DNA of 64,000 nt. Origin: Neckera pumila. Lineage: Eukaryota > Streptophyta > Bryopsida > Hypnales > Neckeraceae. Below the pieces are notes generated by a model. That model saw nothing but the letters and a program-made list of their open reading frames with translations, had not been told where the DNA came from and did no database searches. A program made the translations under genes and the position numbers. How positions within the stretch are numbered: position 1 is the stretch's first letter; every line of letters begins with the position of its first letter. Shown here piece by piece: positions 46,976-59,858 of the stretch. The DNA lies in contig OZ018410.1 of the NCBI GenBank assembly GCA_963969595.1, forward strand, positions 42,947,413 through 43,011,412. The letters run 5' to 3'.

Positions 46976-47684
46976 CACATAATTTTTTTATTTAAATTTA
47001 ATAAATTAGTTTCTTATAATTGTATTTTATCTACATTAAAAACTTTGATCCATTCTGTTTAGATTTGTTATGTGAAACTTATGGACATTCTTGTTTTTTG
47101 GGCAATTAGAGCATCTTCTTGAAAAAAATAACTTGTAGGAATCATTTTGGAATGCAATTTTTGCATTTTTTAAATAAAAAAGTTCCATATGGTTTATTTT
47201 TTTGTGCTAGAACAATCTCACCATTGGGATTAGTGCATTTTAATTCCGTCTAGAAGATATTAATATTTTAGCTTTTCCTTCTATCTTGTACCTACTTCTA
47301 CTTAACAATTTTTTTAAGAATGAAAATTAAGTTTTTTTGAATTTTTTTTTTTCCCTAGACTCTGAATCCAATTCTCAACTAGAAAGATTTAAAGTTCGAA
47401 ACTCTGTAGTGCAAAAAATTTAAGTTAAATATGTTCAAAGTCAAAAAATCTAGTCCCGCAATGTGGTGAAAAAATTGTTTTTTTCACTTCAAACGCAGAA
47501 AAATCTTGCAATCCGTGCGGTCAAAAATTTTGAAATTTTTTCCACACATTCTCATACTAGTTATGTATAAGATCCTATGGTTAGACGTGCCAAAAAAACA
47601 TTTTTCAAATTTTTTTATTCTTTGCTATAGAAATGGCAGTTTTGAGAGTTTTTTGGCAGAAAAAAGACCTTTGGCCTTTAGGGA
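46976..47684 (-). mobile_element. Truncated CCCCTAAA element, second subfamily
   Basis: The reverse complement of the element at 21880-22800 aligns from about 46976 to the end GGCCTTTAGGGA, which is followed by TTAA (47685-47688). The opposite end is missing; truncation falls at the edge of block Y. Confidence 0.7.
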
Positions 47685-47688
47685 TTAA

Positions 47689-48407
47689 TGTTGATTGTTG
47701 GTACAAGTGTTTTCTTTTACAACTTCTGTTTTGGACCAAAAATTGACTATGATAGAGAGATTTGGTCAAAATCTTATTTTTATAATGAATGAGAAGTTTA
47801 TTTAAATGAATAGATTTCAAGTGTTTCTAAGATTGTTGCAACCAATGTTTTCTCTACAATTTCTGTTTTGTAACGGAAAACTGATTGTGAAAGATAAATT
47901 TTGCCAAGTTTTTAATGAAATGGTGGATTATTCAATGGATATCTTACATTGAAGTGTTTCCTTCATTGTTGATTCCAGTGTTTTCTCAATGTTATCTGTT
48001 CTAGAACAAAGAATTGACAACAAGAGTAAAGTAGCTAAAATTTTAGTTTTAAAGCTGAATTGCTAGCTTCATAAACATAGTTCTAGCGTAGTGTTGATCA
48101 ACCACTCTTCACAATGTGATTACAAGTAAGTGCACTTGTCTAGAAAAAGTTGGCAATGTTTCAAATGTTCCATTCTTGAAAATAATATGGAAGAACAATT
48201 GTGCAGATGATAGATGATGTTAGAAAAATTTGCAAAACCCCAGAATTTTCCTTGCATTAGCAGATGAGTCCAAGGTGCTTCTTAGCAACTCCTGCCAAGA
48301 TTCTTATGAAAAATTGACAAGAGCATGAGAAAGTTTGAACTTTAGAATGTTTCATTAATTACTACGTATTTTGTGGAGATCGACCCACTTGCAATGCAAA
48401 CTCGACT
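47689..48407. other. AT-rich spacer with a diverged internal repeat
   Basis: Three diverged copies of a segment containing TGTTTTCT...TTCTGTTTTG(G/T)A and ATTGAC/CTGATTG occur at 47690-48010, spaced about 140-160 bp. No gene. Confidence 0.4.
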
Positions 48408-48808
48408 AAGGTAGTGTGCTGTAAAAGCGACCCTCTCCTTCAAACCAACCCTATAATTAGTTGTAGAATAGATTGGAGGTGGTCCTTGAATTGACCACTT
48501 TTACTATTGAATGCATTAAGGAATTTTTTTTTCTATTGCAAGAACCACACATTGACCTTGATTTCCTCAAATCACTTTAGAAGTTGCAAGGGGACGGATT
48601 TTAGGAGATAAGGTACCTACAACAAAAATCTTTTAAAAATTCATAACTAATTCAAAAATGCTTCAAAAAATATGAAACCACTTGTATTACGTTTGGCATC
48701 TATTTTTCTTTCTCTAAAAAAATGAACTAAAAATATTTCTTGATTATGCAATCCTATGAAAAAGCAAATCAACCCTTAAAAGGGGCGCTTTTAGAGCCTA
48801 CTACCTTA
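48408..48808. mobile_element. TIR element with AAGGTAGT ends (401 bp)
   Basis: The left end AAGGTAGTGTGCTGTAAAAG and the inverted right end AAGGTAGTAGGCTCTAAAAG match at most of about 26 bases. The same ends occur inside the element at 18282-19355. The target duplication is not clear. Non-coding. Confidence 0.7.
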
Positions 48809-49059
48809 AACTCAACCTTGCAAGCCAGATTCTCTGAGAAGCTCACATGATGTTGAGATATTCATAAACTCTCAAAGACATAAGCGGGCATTACTCAACG
48901 GAGCAGCAATTGACAAAGCCAAAGATACAAAAGCTAGGATATTTGTCACCAATTGGTAAAACAAAGTATTATATTGACATTCCATGAGCAGCTATGTACT
49001 TACAATGAATATTAAATATATAATCGTTGTATTAGTTAATATGTCAATTTTTCATTTTT

Positions 49060-49720
49060 CAATATTCATTTGAAATCATTGGTAAGCTACTTTTTAGCAA
49101 TCTAAACCTTGGAAGATAAAGGTGGAAGGTTGTAGTATAACAAAGTCCAACAAAGGTAGATATGTGCATGTTTGAGAGCTTCCTCATGTTGCTCCTCTCC
49201 TCTAACTCATTGAAGCCTTATAAATGTCAAGTCTTCCAATATAAAAACCATGTCATCAAATTCTTAGAACTTAGTGAAGTTTTCTAACTTGGCTACATCT
49301 ATAATTACAATATAAGTCCCCCGGCTTGATGAAACCCAAATATGCCTATCAAATTGTACTTTCAATGGCCCACCAAGCCCCATGACCAAGTCACACCTAA
49401 GCTTTGGGAATCGGAGTAGTCACAGTGAATATTGTTTCACATTTCCTGATTAATTAATTCCTTAAGGTTCATGACTATGTTTCATCAAAATTCTCTCCAA
49501 ATTGATACTAAATGCCCAATCATGATTGTATTCTTTTTTTTTTTTTTACTTTTATTGCTTTGATTCAAGCATTTTGAATTAAGGAGGGGATAGCTTTTTC
49601 TCCCAATCCATGTACAAATTGAAATAATCACTATATCCCCCCCAAAGATAATACATTTACCTTTAAAAAAAAAGAATTTGAAAGAATACTGTAAAGTTTG
49701 AAATTGTAGGAACTTGCTCC
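49060..49720. repeat. Segmental duplication block X, copy II
   Basis: The unoccupied counterpart of 39700-41290. It reads through the insertion point of the 39779-40713 element with one ATAA at 49116-49119. Confidence 0.75.
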
Positions 49721-49789
49721 AAGTCCTAAAAATCCCATTCAAGGATTTTAGGGTTCACACGCATGGGAGCACTTCAGTCTTGGAGAAGA

Positions 49790-52600
49790 CGTACCTGTGA
49801 CCACCTTTGTGAAATCAGATGGGAATTCGTGGAGGGGGGGGGAGTATTTTGTTAAATTCACTCTCAAGACCCTCTGTATCTACGAACCCACCATCGGGTC
49901 TTCGTCAGACTTGGGTCGATTTGAACTGATTTCCACAAAATCTATGCTTTTGCATCGTCATCTACGTGTTTCACTACTGCTAGGCGCATGAAGGCAGATG
50001 GATTGCATGCTGGAGCGAACGCGGGCGAGCCGCGCCCTGTGACTTCAAGTCTATGGATAAGGCAACGAATCCACGCCGGGATGTGATTAAATTGAACTGC
50101 ATTCTATTATATGTACGCTTTCAGAACTCGATCTCCGTTGTCCACTGCTGTGAGCAATTGCAACTGCACCTGCGCTCAGTCCCTTCAAATCTACAAATTC
50201 TGAGTCGAATCAACACCAGGATATGATTGAATTGCCTTGTTTCTTAAGAAATCTTTAGGGCTTTTGTAACTCAATCTACGCCGCTTCTGTCGGATGCTGA
50301 TGGAACTTGTTTCGACGTTTTCGAACCAGTCACGGGTGGACCGACGAAGAACACGGAACGAAATTCTCGTGCTGGTCTTGCTGGAAATCACATCGCGACA
50401 CTTGTCGCAATCTCTTGCTCCGGACCAACCCCACAGGGTTCTCGCTGTTGTAAATAACCCTGGGGAGTGTTAAAAAAAACAAAAAAAACCTGGGGAGTGA
50501 TTTTTTTTTTTATAATGGTTAATTTCAAAATTAGAAAAATCACTGTCCTTTCATAGCCACTACACGAAATAGTGAAATTAGGTTGCCCCACACTAATTTC
50601 TCATATCTAACACTTTCAGACATGGTCAACTATAGTCTGGGGCAACCTAATTTCACTATTTTGTGTAGTGTGCCTTGTGCCGTTGACACAATCAAAACAA
50701 AATAAAAGAATTTTTCTAATTTTTTGATTCAATAAAAACTTGGAAATTCAATAACTTTTACATCACAGGTCCAAACGCCACAAAGCAAAGCCCGTACACC
50801 CCTCCTTGCCAAGGGCTTTCCAACCATACCAACCACGCCACCGGGGGACACACGGTTTGGGAGATCTCAACATAACAAAACAAATAAACAAAACAAACAA
50901 ACAACCAAACTTAAGGTATGGATTTTGAACAAATAATCGAAACTCATTCATAAATATGTAGCAAATTACTAGATTTTGATACATTTTTTGACTAGCTTTA
51001 ACAAATTTGTTACAAAATTGTAACAGATTGACTAATTGCTCTCAGTTATTCCTTGCATGAAATTTTGCTAAATAAAAAATTTTGGTTAATTTTTTTATGA
51101 TTAGTATGCATCACAATTTATTAATAAATTACTAATTAGTATATTTGTCCTAATTGCCTCAAAATTTATATCCCATCTTCATTCCAATCTAAAATTAAGA
51201 TATCCACATTTGTCTTATGAGATTTGTGCGACACATATATAAGATAAGAACAACAACCCTAGATTTAGGCTTTGAATGAAAGTTATAGGGGATATGCAAT
51301 GTGAAAAAGTTAGGTGCGGATGTCAATTAGGTGTACTTACATTAATATTGCTTGGAATATTTTGTTGTTTCAAAGCTTTGTGCTTTTTAAGACAAATGTT
51401 TCACAACGGTTTTACAATTTGCCATTGGATGTATTTAGAGCACCTCCACTCTAACTCCTCAAAACTCTTAAAGGAATATTTTTATTGATATAGAATTAAA
51501 ACTTACAAGTATTGTTATTAGAAGCACGGAGAAAAATCACATAGAATTGACATAAGGTAATCTAAATGTGGACATTGAATGATTGAATCACCCTAAACAT
51601 TTCCATTCTAAGGTATTAAAAGTATTGGCCACCTCATAAATTGATGAGATTTTGTTGTTAGTTTAGGAAACTTGCACAATTTGGCAAATTAACAACAAAT
51701 TTTGAAGTAGACACCTTTGTTACAATGATGCTCTCACATGAGTACAAAGACGTGAGCCAACGAGTCTTGAACCTAGTTATAGGTATGTTCCTAAAACAAT
51801 TTGAAGGTGTTTATAATATATGCATCTATAAAATAGGCACCCCATAACATGAAAAAGCGTCTATAAAATAGGTACCTAGAACATAGACACCTATAAACAT
51901 AGAAGATATCTATAATATAGACTCATAGGCTCATAGGCTCATAAATTCTATGCTCATATGCTAGCACTTCTCTTATTTGTTATCACTTTGCAATAGAAAG
52001 ATTAAGGAGCATTTTGGTCATCCAAAGGGCAATATGTGGTATACAATTTCTCACAATGTATAGAGTCCAAATCATTAATTTTGGATCATCATTTGTAAGA
52101 TTATTGCATAAAGAGACATGTTGTGAGCATTATTTAGGCCCAAATTTATTTTTTTATGTTATTTATAGCTTTCAATGTATTGTAACATCCTTTAAAATCT
52201 TGAGCTAGGAAACAATTTATTGAAAACAAATAAATCCCAAAATTTGCTACAAACTACTTTGACTCAATTATAAACTTTTGAATGCATACAATTGCACTAA
52301 GAATTTGTCAAAGGCCTTTACAAAAGTTTTTGTTATTGGGCCTTTGCATTTCTGGATGTATGGCAAGAAGCTTGACTTATGGTAATTGACCAATTCAAAA
52401 CTGACGATAGTACATCAACAATTTTCTAGAATGAAGTTTTCAATTATTGGAGAGGTGCTTCAAGAATTGGCATTGATGACATAATTTAGATGGTAATAGT
52501 ATTCAAGGGAGTTGATTTAAGATTTATTTTTGGATGGTTTGAGGTTAAATTTTGGATGCTCATGATTCCTATCTCTAGATGGTTTTTCAATTTCACTGAT
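49790..52600. repeat. Segmental duplication block Y, copy II
   Basis: Counterpart of 44040-46970. It carries its own MITE at 50558-50670 and a segment at 50740-50930 that also occurs at 19560-19770. Blocks X and Y are adjacent here, but separated by about 2.7 kb of other elements in copy I. Confidence 0.8.
50558..50670. mobile_element. CACTA-ended MITE, block Y copy II (113 bp)
   Basis: Ends CACTACACGAAATAG and CACTACACAAAATAG form a 33-bp inverted repeat with a single mismatch. The flanking triplets are AGC and TGC, so a 3-bp duplication is possible but imperfect. CACTA termini suggest the En/Spm superfamily. Confidence 0.75.
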
Positions 52601-53062
52601 AACCACTTTGAAAATTCATAGAAATTTCAATTAATACAAAATATAGACTTTTGTATATTTGATTAGTGAGAAAGCGTACATTTGTGAAAAAGAATGTATA
52701 TTTTTATATTAGTTGAAATTGGTTAGTGAAAAATCTTACATTTGTGAAAAAGAATTACCACTCAATAAATTGTATTGTAGGTCCCTCAACAGAATTCCAA
52801 ATAATCTATGTTCATTTTATGGATTCTTTTACTTTGAAGATTTCCAAAAAATTGAGCTTAGAAATGAATCTAATACATTCTCATATCATTCTAATTGTAG
52901 ATAAAATAAGACTCTTCATAATCAACTTTAATGTCACCTACTAGTCCAAATTGATTGAATCAAAATTTTCCAAATAGAATTAAATAAGTTATAAGATAAA
53001 TAATAATAATAGATATTATAATATATAATAAGAATATATATTATAATAATGTAATAATATAT

Positions 53063-53068
<6 letters not shown>

Positions 53069-53129
<61 letters not shown>
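53069..53129. repeat. (AT)30 microsatellite
   Basis: An uninterrupted AT dinucleotide tract of about 60 bp. The Tyr-Ile frame over it is an artefact. Confidence 0.97.
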
Positions 53130-53132
<3 letters not shown>

Positions 53133-54239
53133 ACATATATAATAATTTCAATTTTTGTTGCTCGGAGTCAAACATTTTAAACTTAGGAGAGTACAATTTT
53201 TTCTTCCAAACATAATTGAAATAAATCCATAGAAAGCTAACATAATTTTTAAAAATCATGACAAATTTTGACATTATTGGAACCTATTTAAAATCCTTTA
53301 AAGGATTTGAACCTTCAACCTTGGAAGGATGCCAAGGATGTTTTGTGTCCTTTTAGATGGTCCACTAGACTTTATGCGTGTTGAAGAATGGATGACCTTT
53401 ATTCAATTTTTTGTATGCAAATTTATTGATGCTATATCCACAACTCCACATCATTGCCTTCAGTTGTTTTTTAATCTATATGGAAAAAAACCGGTACATT
53501 GTCCAATGTATTTCAATACATTGACTTTTTTCCTTGATTTTGACATCAAAAACGGTTTCTTTTGCTTTCAAGCAAAACCAATAAAATGAAGCTTCTAGAT
53601 TGCAATTAGTTTTTTTGGAAAATTCCTTAAAAGAAGCATTTTAGTAAAGTTTGAAGTTGAATATTTACAACCATGTCTTGAAATATGGAGTGACATGGAA
53701 ATTTTCTCTGAACCACAATGCGTTATCCTATAATTACTTATTTTCTTAAAAATTAATATTTTTTGAATATGATATGTATTTGATATGAATGTTTCTTGCT
53801 TTTTCCTAAAAAATTCATGGTAGTTTGAAATTTTTGCAAATGAATTTGAAAATTTGATGCCAAATATTAGACATTTGATCTCAAATAATCCTGCAGGATA
53901 ATCCCATAGGATAAGCAACTTTTTGTTGCATCTATACAAATAATCATGTGGGATAATCATTTTTTTGATGAAATCTTTGGACTTGGACTTTGGATAATCA
54001 AACTTTTTGATGAAATACTCTTTGGACTTGGCTGGATTGAATATATTTTGTTTCTACGAGGGACCAACAAAGGTGATGTTGCCTGAGGGCTCCACCTTTA
54101 TAGGCATGCATGCTATGTTTTTTCCCTCTCCCCCCCCGGAGCTTGATTAGCTATCATGGTGTGCGCACCAGTATTTTTCACCTCTTGACCAAAAATTCTA
54201 GATAGGGAAGAGGCTAGGTTTGTTTTGTTTTGTTTATTC

Positions 54240-54300
54240 AAAAGTATAAAGTTGTTTGTACAAAAGTATAAAGTTGTTTGTACAAAACTATAAAGTTGTG
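54240..54300. repeat. 22-bp tandem repeat, about 2.8 copies
   Basis: Unit AAAAGTATAAAGTTGTTTGT plus AC at 54240, 54262 and 54284; the last copy is partial. Confidence 0.85.
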
Positions 54301-54389
54301 GAAACAACTTTTGGTGCGGCAAGTGGTTTATATTGGATTCCAATCCAACCACATGTTATGTAAATTCAGTGACATTGTATTGAGCGTGC

Positions 54390-56800
54390 GTGCAAGACAA
54401 ATCCATTGCCAAACCATTCTTATGGAAGCTTCCTCTTGAATTACCACCAAGACTTTCAAGGCTACATGGTGATATTTGTGGTCCAATAAATCCTATGTCT
54501 GGACCATTCCATTATTTTTTGGTTTTGATTGATGCATCAAACAAACAATCACATGTCTCGTTGTTATCAACAAGAAATTTGGCTTTTGCCAATTTACTTT
54601 TAATGGTGATCCGTTTTAAGGTTCATTTTCCTGATTATCCAATCAAAACATTATGAGTGGATAATGCTCAAGAATTTTGGTCAAGATCTTCTAAAGATTA
54701 TTGTACTGCAACAGGAATTGATTTGACATATTCAGTTCCATATGAACATGTTCAAAATAATTTGGCAAAATCTTTTATTAAACGGATTCAGCTTATTACA
54801 AGACCATTGCTTCTTCATGCAAATTTGCCTGCATCTATGTGGAAACATGCAGTTCTACATGCTGCAACTCTAATTTGACTCCGTCCTTCATTTTTAGAAA
54901 TTGCTTCTTCACAAGAGCTTCTTTTTGGATGTGTTCCTAATATCTCTCATTTGCGAATATTTGATTGCTGTGTATGAATTCCAATCCCTGGACCTCAACG
55001 CCGTAGCATTGGAGCTCATTGATAAGAAGGCATCTACATTGGATTTGATTCTCCAAGTATAGTTTGTTATATCAATCCTTTTATTGGTACATTGATTTGT
55101 GCTTGTTTTGCCAATTGTCAATTTGAAGAAGACATATTTCCATCTTTAAAAGAAGAAGCATCTACTCAGGAGTATTCTAGGGATATAATGTTCAAGGCAC
55201 ATGAGACATTTACATTGAATGCTGATGCTCGAACATCTTTGGCTGAAACGGAGGTTGCCAAAATATTACATTTACAAAGGTTTGCAGATCAAACACCTCA
55301 TGGCTTCAACAATGCACCAAGAATTACCAAGACTCCATTGAATGAAGTTCAAATGTCGATGCTCAAGTTTCAATCCCAGAAACTCTTTCAACTCCAACTC
55401 TTCCACCAATGGGCAAACGGACTCTTAGACCAGATAAACAACCATGCAAGCGCAAGACAATGTCTGATAATACTATAACTTCTATACCTATAGTAGCCAC
55501 TGCTACTTATTTGGAATTGCTCGTATCAAACTCTTCATCCATGCCTAATATCACTGCAACTCTCAAAAAAAGAACTCATGTTCATGAACAAGAAACTTCC
55601 AAGTTGAATACTGAGATACATGTGAGATATTGCAGTGCAGGTGATATATGGGATAGAGCAACAATTGAAATTGATGAATCATTTATTTGTATGATTGTAT
55701 AATATCTTTTTTTATGAAATAGATGATCCCAAACTAAATACTATTGAACAAGCAATGTGTCGCTCTGATTGGTTAAAGTGGAAAGCTACTATCGAGAAGG
55801 AGTATGCTTCTTTGCGTAAGAGACAAGTGTTTGGACCGATTGTGAGTAATCTATCTTTTTGACTTTTAGATATAAGTTGGTATTTTTGACAAACGCGATG
55901 AAAAAGATTCTTTACTTAAAAGATGGTAGTATTTTTACTTTATAAATGGCTTATATCAACCGGATCTTGAAAAGATTCAATATAATAGATGCCTATCAGT
56001 TATCTACACTTATGGTGGTCGTAACAACAACGGTGATGATCCTTACCACCCTTGCGAGGAGGAGAAATCATTAGGTGAACAGTAGCCATACCTCGCTACG
56101 GTCGGAGCACTTATATTTGTCTACATCTACATGACTTGATATTGCATTTGCAATCAATGTCCTTGCAAAGCATAGTGTTCGTCCCACAATATGACATTGG
56201 AATGGCATGTTCTTCGTTATTTGAAGGGAACTATAGATTTGGGATCACATACATCTTTACAAAGGCTTGTCCATTATATACTCATCTTTGACTTATTCAT
56301 GGCACTAGAATGCAGCGACTCAATATTTTGGAACAAGAGATTCATTGGATTTTAGTATAACAATTGTAGGAACCTTTGCTATTCTTCCATAGATTTTTTC
56401 CGTTGGATTTTACCCTGAGAGTGGATTGATAAAGGAGCTGTACTATTTTTCTTTCATTTGTGATTTTATCCTTGACCATCATCAGGGTTTTCCTAGAGAA
56501 GGTTTTAATGAGGCAGCAACCGTACATCTTACAAGATTATGGAAATGTTATGTTGAGCAAGGAGGAGTGTAAGAAACATCTTATCTTAATACGCTCTCTA
56601 CTATAGTTTACTAGAGTTTACTTTAGTTAGAGGATCCCTTGGACCAATAGTAGAGGAGGAGAACTAGTTATAATTTGTCTCTCCTTGGTATATATTTACT
56701 TTACTTTGAATATATTGAAACTCTTACTTCTTTCTTCTTGCACACTTAGGTTTTACAACTTTTTGTAGTTTTGTTTCATTTCCTACTCTCAACACGTTAT
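54390..56800 (+). pseudogene. Decayed Ty1/copia retrotransposon (integrase, partial RT/RNase H, 3' LTR-like end)
   Basis: Integrase core: HGDICGP (near 54465) followed by a DNAQEFWS block, SVPYEHVQNNLAKSFIKR, the LASSMWKHA-type block and EGIYIGF. A linker then leads to DWLKWKATIEKEYASL (55770-55815), the start of the reverse transcriptase. Most of the RT is deleted; DPYHPCEEEK (56040) and WHVLRYLKGTIDLG (56203-56240) belong to its C-terminal RT/RNase H region. Stops at 54654-54656, 54876-54878 and around 54975 and 55021-55026, plus frameshifts, make it inactive. A purine tract AAGGAGGAG before TGTAAGAAAC (about 56568) could mark the 3' LTR, and ACACGTTATCAGC (56791) resembles the LTR/primer-site junction of plant copia elements. 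The gag and the 5' LTR were not found. Confidence 0.85.
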
Positions 56801-56868
56801 CAGCCAGGTCTTTGATCATTTGTATCAAAGCAAATAAACAGTCATAAGCTCCGTCATCCAAGGATTAA

Positions 56869-57766
56869 CCCCTAAAGTTCCATGACTATGTTTCATCAAA
56901 AATGCTTGAAAACTCCCATTTTTTAGTACAAGTGTCCAATTTTTGAAAAAAACTTTTTTTGACACATATAACCATAGGATCTTGTAGTATGCTGACTTGA
57001 GAACATATTGTAAAAATTTCAGAAATTTCCACCATGTGGATTGCAAGATATAAGCATTCAAATTTCCTAAAACCATTTTTTGGCCCTGCAAAAAATAGGG
57101 TAGTAGCACTTCACAAGCTCAATTTTTGATGAAAAAATGTCCAAAATGATGGTGCTTATTTGCATTGTTTTTCCTAGATAAGTTGGCTACATGCTTGAAA
57201 ATTTTCACTTCATGGAATTGTACAATATATAGGAAAAAATAGTAAATAGATAGTAAATACAAAAATTGTCAAGAATTTTATTATGGAATTGAAAAATACT
57301 AATTCCAATGGTTGTGATGTTGTAATAAATAACATACATCCTATGAATTTATTTTTTCAAAAAACATGGAAAATTGAGTAAGATAAATGACTTCAAAGTT
57401 TATTTTAGAGTAGAAAATCCAGAACTACCCGCAGGCTAAAAATCTTCATACCTTTTGACTCATTGATCAAAATGGGATGGTTCAAAGCTTTTTTACATAC
57501 ATATACTTTTAAAAAACCAATTTCAAATTTTTTGTTTTCAAAAAAAGTGAATTTTTTTTATCTGCTCGGACCGCCCAGTTACAAAAAAAAATAATATATT
57601 AGACCATAACTTGTATATCACATTTCCAAATGTCATGTGCATATGAAAAATATTCCTTGGGCTCACCTTTTATTAAAATTTTAGCCTAAGATTTGGAAAT
57701 TTGTTGTCACATGTACCTGCCCAAAATTTCTATATAGCCAAAAAACGTATGCTGGCCCTTTAGAGG
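56869..57766 (+). mobile_element. Main-subfamily CCCCTAAA element (898 bp)
   Basis: Starts CCCCTAAAGTTCCATGACTA after TTAA (56865-56868) and ends CCCTTTAGAGG before TTAA (57767-57770). Aligns end to end with 18282-19355. It lies about 70 bp beyond the copia 3' end. Non-coding. Confidence 0.87.
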
Positions 57767-57770
57767 TTAA

Positions 57771-58926
57771 TGTAATTATACCCATTTCCAAATGCCTATC
57801 CAAAAGCGAGCCCTCAAAAATCTTGAAAATGAGAAAATACTCAGTTCAAGATGTATTAGTAGGGTACATCAAATTAGGGCATGGTTTTAGAAATCTAAAA
57901 AGTTACTGCAGACTATAAAAAATCATAATTCATTTACATGATATTTAGAAAGTGAGTATACTACAAAGTGTTTTGACCAAATTGCTGATAAAATTCAAAA
58001 GTACCTATGACAATTTAATAGTTAAAACTACTCTAAATTGCTCAAGTGTCTCATTATAGACTCATCTATTTTAGGCAAGGAAATACAATCAGGTAGGTCA
58101 GATAATTTTGCAAATTGCCTATTCTACCAATTTCTTTTGCAATTTCTTTTGCATAATATGGTAGAATAAAATTGGAAATTTTCATCTTGCATAACTAGCA
58201 TTCAGTTTTTATGCACTCCCAAGCAAATATACCAAATTCCAATTTCAAAGAATCAATATTTTATTTTTGGTGAATTGTTTCATTGAATATTTATGAAAAT
58301 TCATTGTAAAATATTGGTGATGAATTTTTTTAATTTGATTGCAAAGGTATGTAGGAAACATCCATATGCACATTTTTCCTTCAACAAGCATCTTCAAAAA
58401 AGTTTCAAAATTCCTTCAAAAGAGATTTTAATGTTGGGGTGACAATGCTTAAGTTTTGTAAAATAGATATATCTTTACTGTAATTAGATTTTGGCAAAGT
58501 TGTTGAACCATCATGCTCAAACATTTGTACAAAATTTGTTTCTATGTGAGGGACAAATAGTAAAATTTGATTACAATAAAGAATTATTTATTTTACAAAA
58601 TTTGAGCATTGTCATCCAAACATTGAAATTAATCCCTTTTGAGGGAATTTTGAAACTTTTTTGGAGATGTGGCTTTGAGGAAAGATGTGCATATAGATGT
58701 TTCTTGCATATTTGCACAATCAAATTTTAAAAAATTAATCACGAATGTTTTTCAATCAATTATCATGAATAATAATCCTTAAATGTCAACACAGACGTTT
58801 GGTATCCCAGAAATTCTTCTATACTAAATAGGGGTATTGAGGGGACCAAAAAATTATAGGGACGTAATTACAAAAACTGTAGATGTTTCAAACATGATGT
58901 ATAGTCCCCATACACTTCAATAACTA
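57771..58926. other. AT-rich spacer between two elements
   Basis: No gene, repeat or RNA recognised. Confidence 0.4.
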
Positions 58927-58930
58927 TTAA

Positions 58931-59854
58931 CCCCTAAATGTATTTGACTATGTTTTCACCAAAAACGGTCCAAAATTGCCATTTCTAATACAAGTATTAA
59001 ATTTGACGAAAAAAACATTTTTGGACCAATGTAACCGTAAGATCTTGTCATGCACTGGTTTGAGAAGATGCGGAGAAAATTTCAGAATTTTCCACCGCGT
59101 AGACTGCAAGTTAATGGTATTTGAATTGAGAAAAATCCTTTTTTTGTCCTTGGGAAAATCCGGCAACTGTACTTCACATGGTCACATTTGTATGAAAAAA
59201 TGTCCAAAATGGTGGTTACTCTTTGGATTCATTTTTAAAGTCAAGTTGGCTATATGCTTGGAAAATTTCAGATCATTTGGAATTGTACAATATATAGGAA
59301 AAAAATAGTGAGTAGAGAGAAATAGAGAATGATTTAAAACACTAAATTGTCAAGAACTTAATTATGAAATTGAAAAATTCCAATCCCAATAGGTTGTAAT
59401 GTTGTAATGAACAACCTATATCCAATTTTTTTTATTTTTTTTCAAAAATATTGAAAATTGAGTGAAATAAAGGACTGCAAAGTTTATTTTAGAGTAGAGA
59501 TTCCATAACTACCTTCAAACTAAGAATCCTCATAACTTTTGACTCATAGATCAAAATGGAATGATTCAAAGCTTCTTGCGTATATATAAATCCAAAGAAC
59601 CAATTTCAAATTTTTTTTTTTTAAAAGTTATTTTTGAAGAATTTTTTTAGTTGCCCGCCTAGCACTGAAAATCACATATCATACAATAATTTTTTAACCA
59701 TGTAGTCAAAAGCTATAAAAATTGTTGGGCCTTAAAGCTACTACTTGAGAAAATGTTTTGTGAAATTTCCAAAGAAAAAAAATAAAAACTCCATTCGTAG
59801 TGAGCTGCCCAAAATTGCTATGATGCCAAAAAACAGTGTTTGGGCATTTACAGG
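58931..59854 (+). mobile_element. Main-subfamily CCCCTAAA element (924 bp)
   Basis: Starts CCCCTAAATGTATTTGACTA after TTAA (58927-58930) and ends GGGCATTTACAGG before TTAA (59855-59858). Aligns with 39779-40713 in reverse orientation. Non-coding. Confidence 0.87.
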
Positions 59855-59858
59855 TTAA

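Larger units (their letters stand above)
52621..54389. other. AT-rich DNA upstream of the copia relic
   Basis: Contains the long (AT)n tract and a 22-bp tandem repeat, listed separately. No gag-like frame is recognisable; 54060-54389 may be decayed retrotransposon sequence. Confidence 0.4.

Noticed and set aside
53041..53274. Frame encoding a Tyr-Ile repeat
   Set aside because: Translation of the (AT)n microsatellite.
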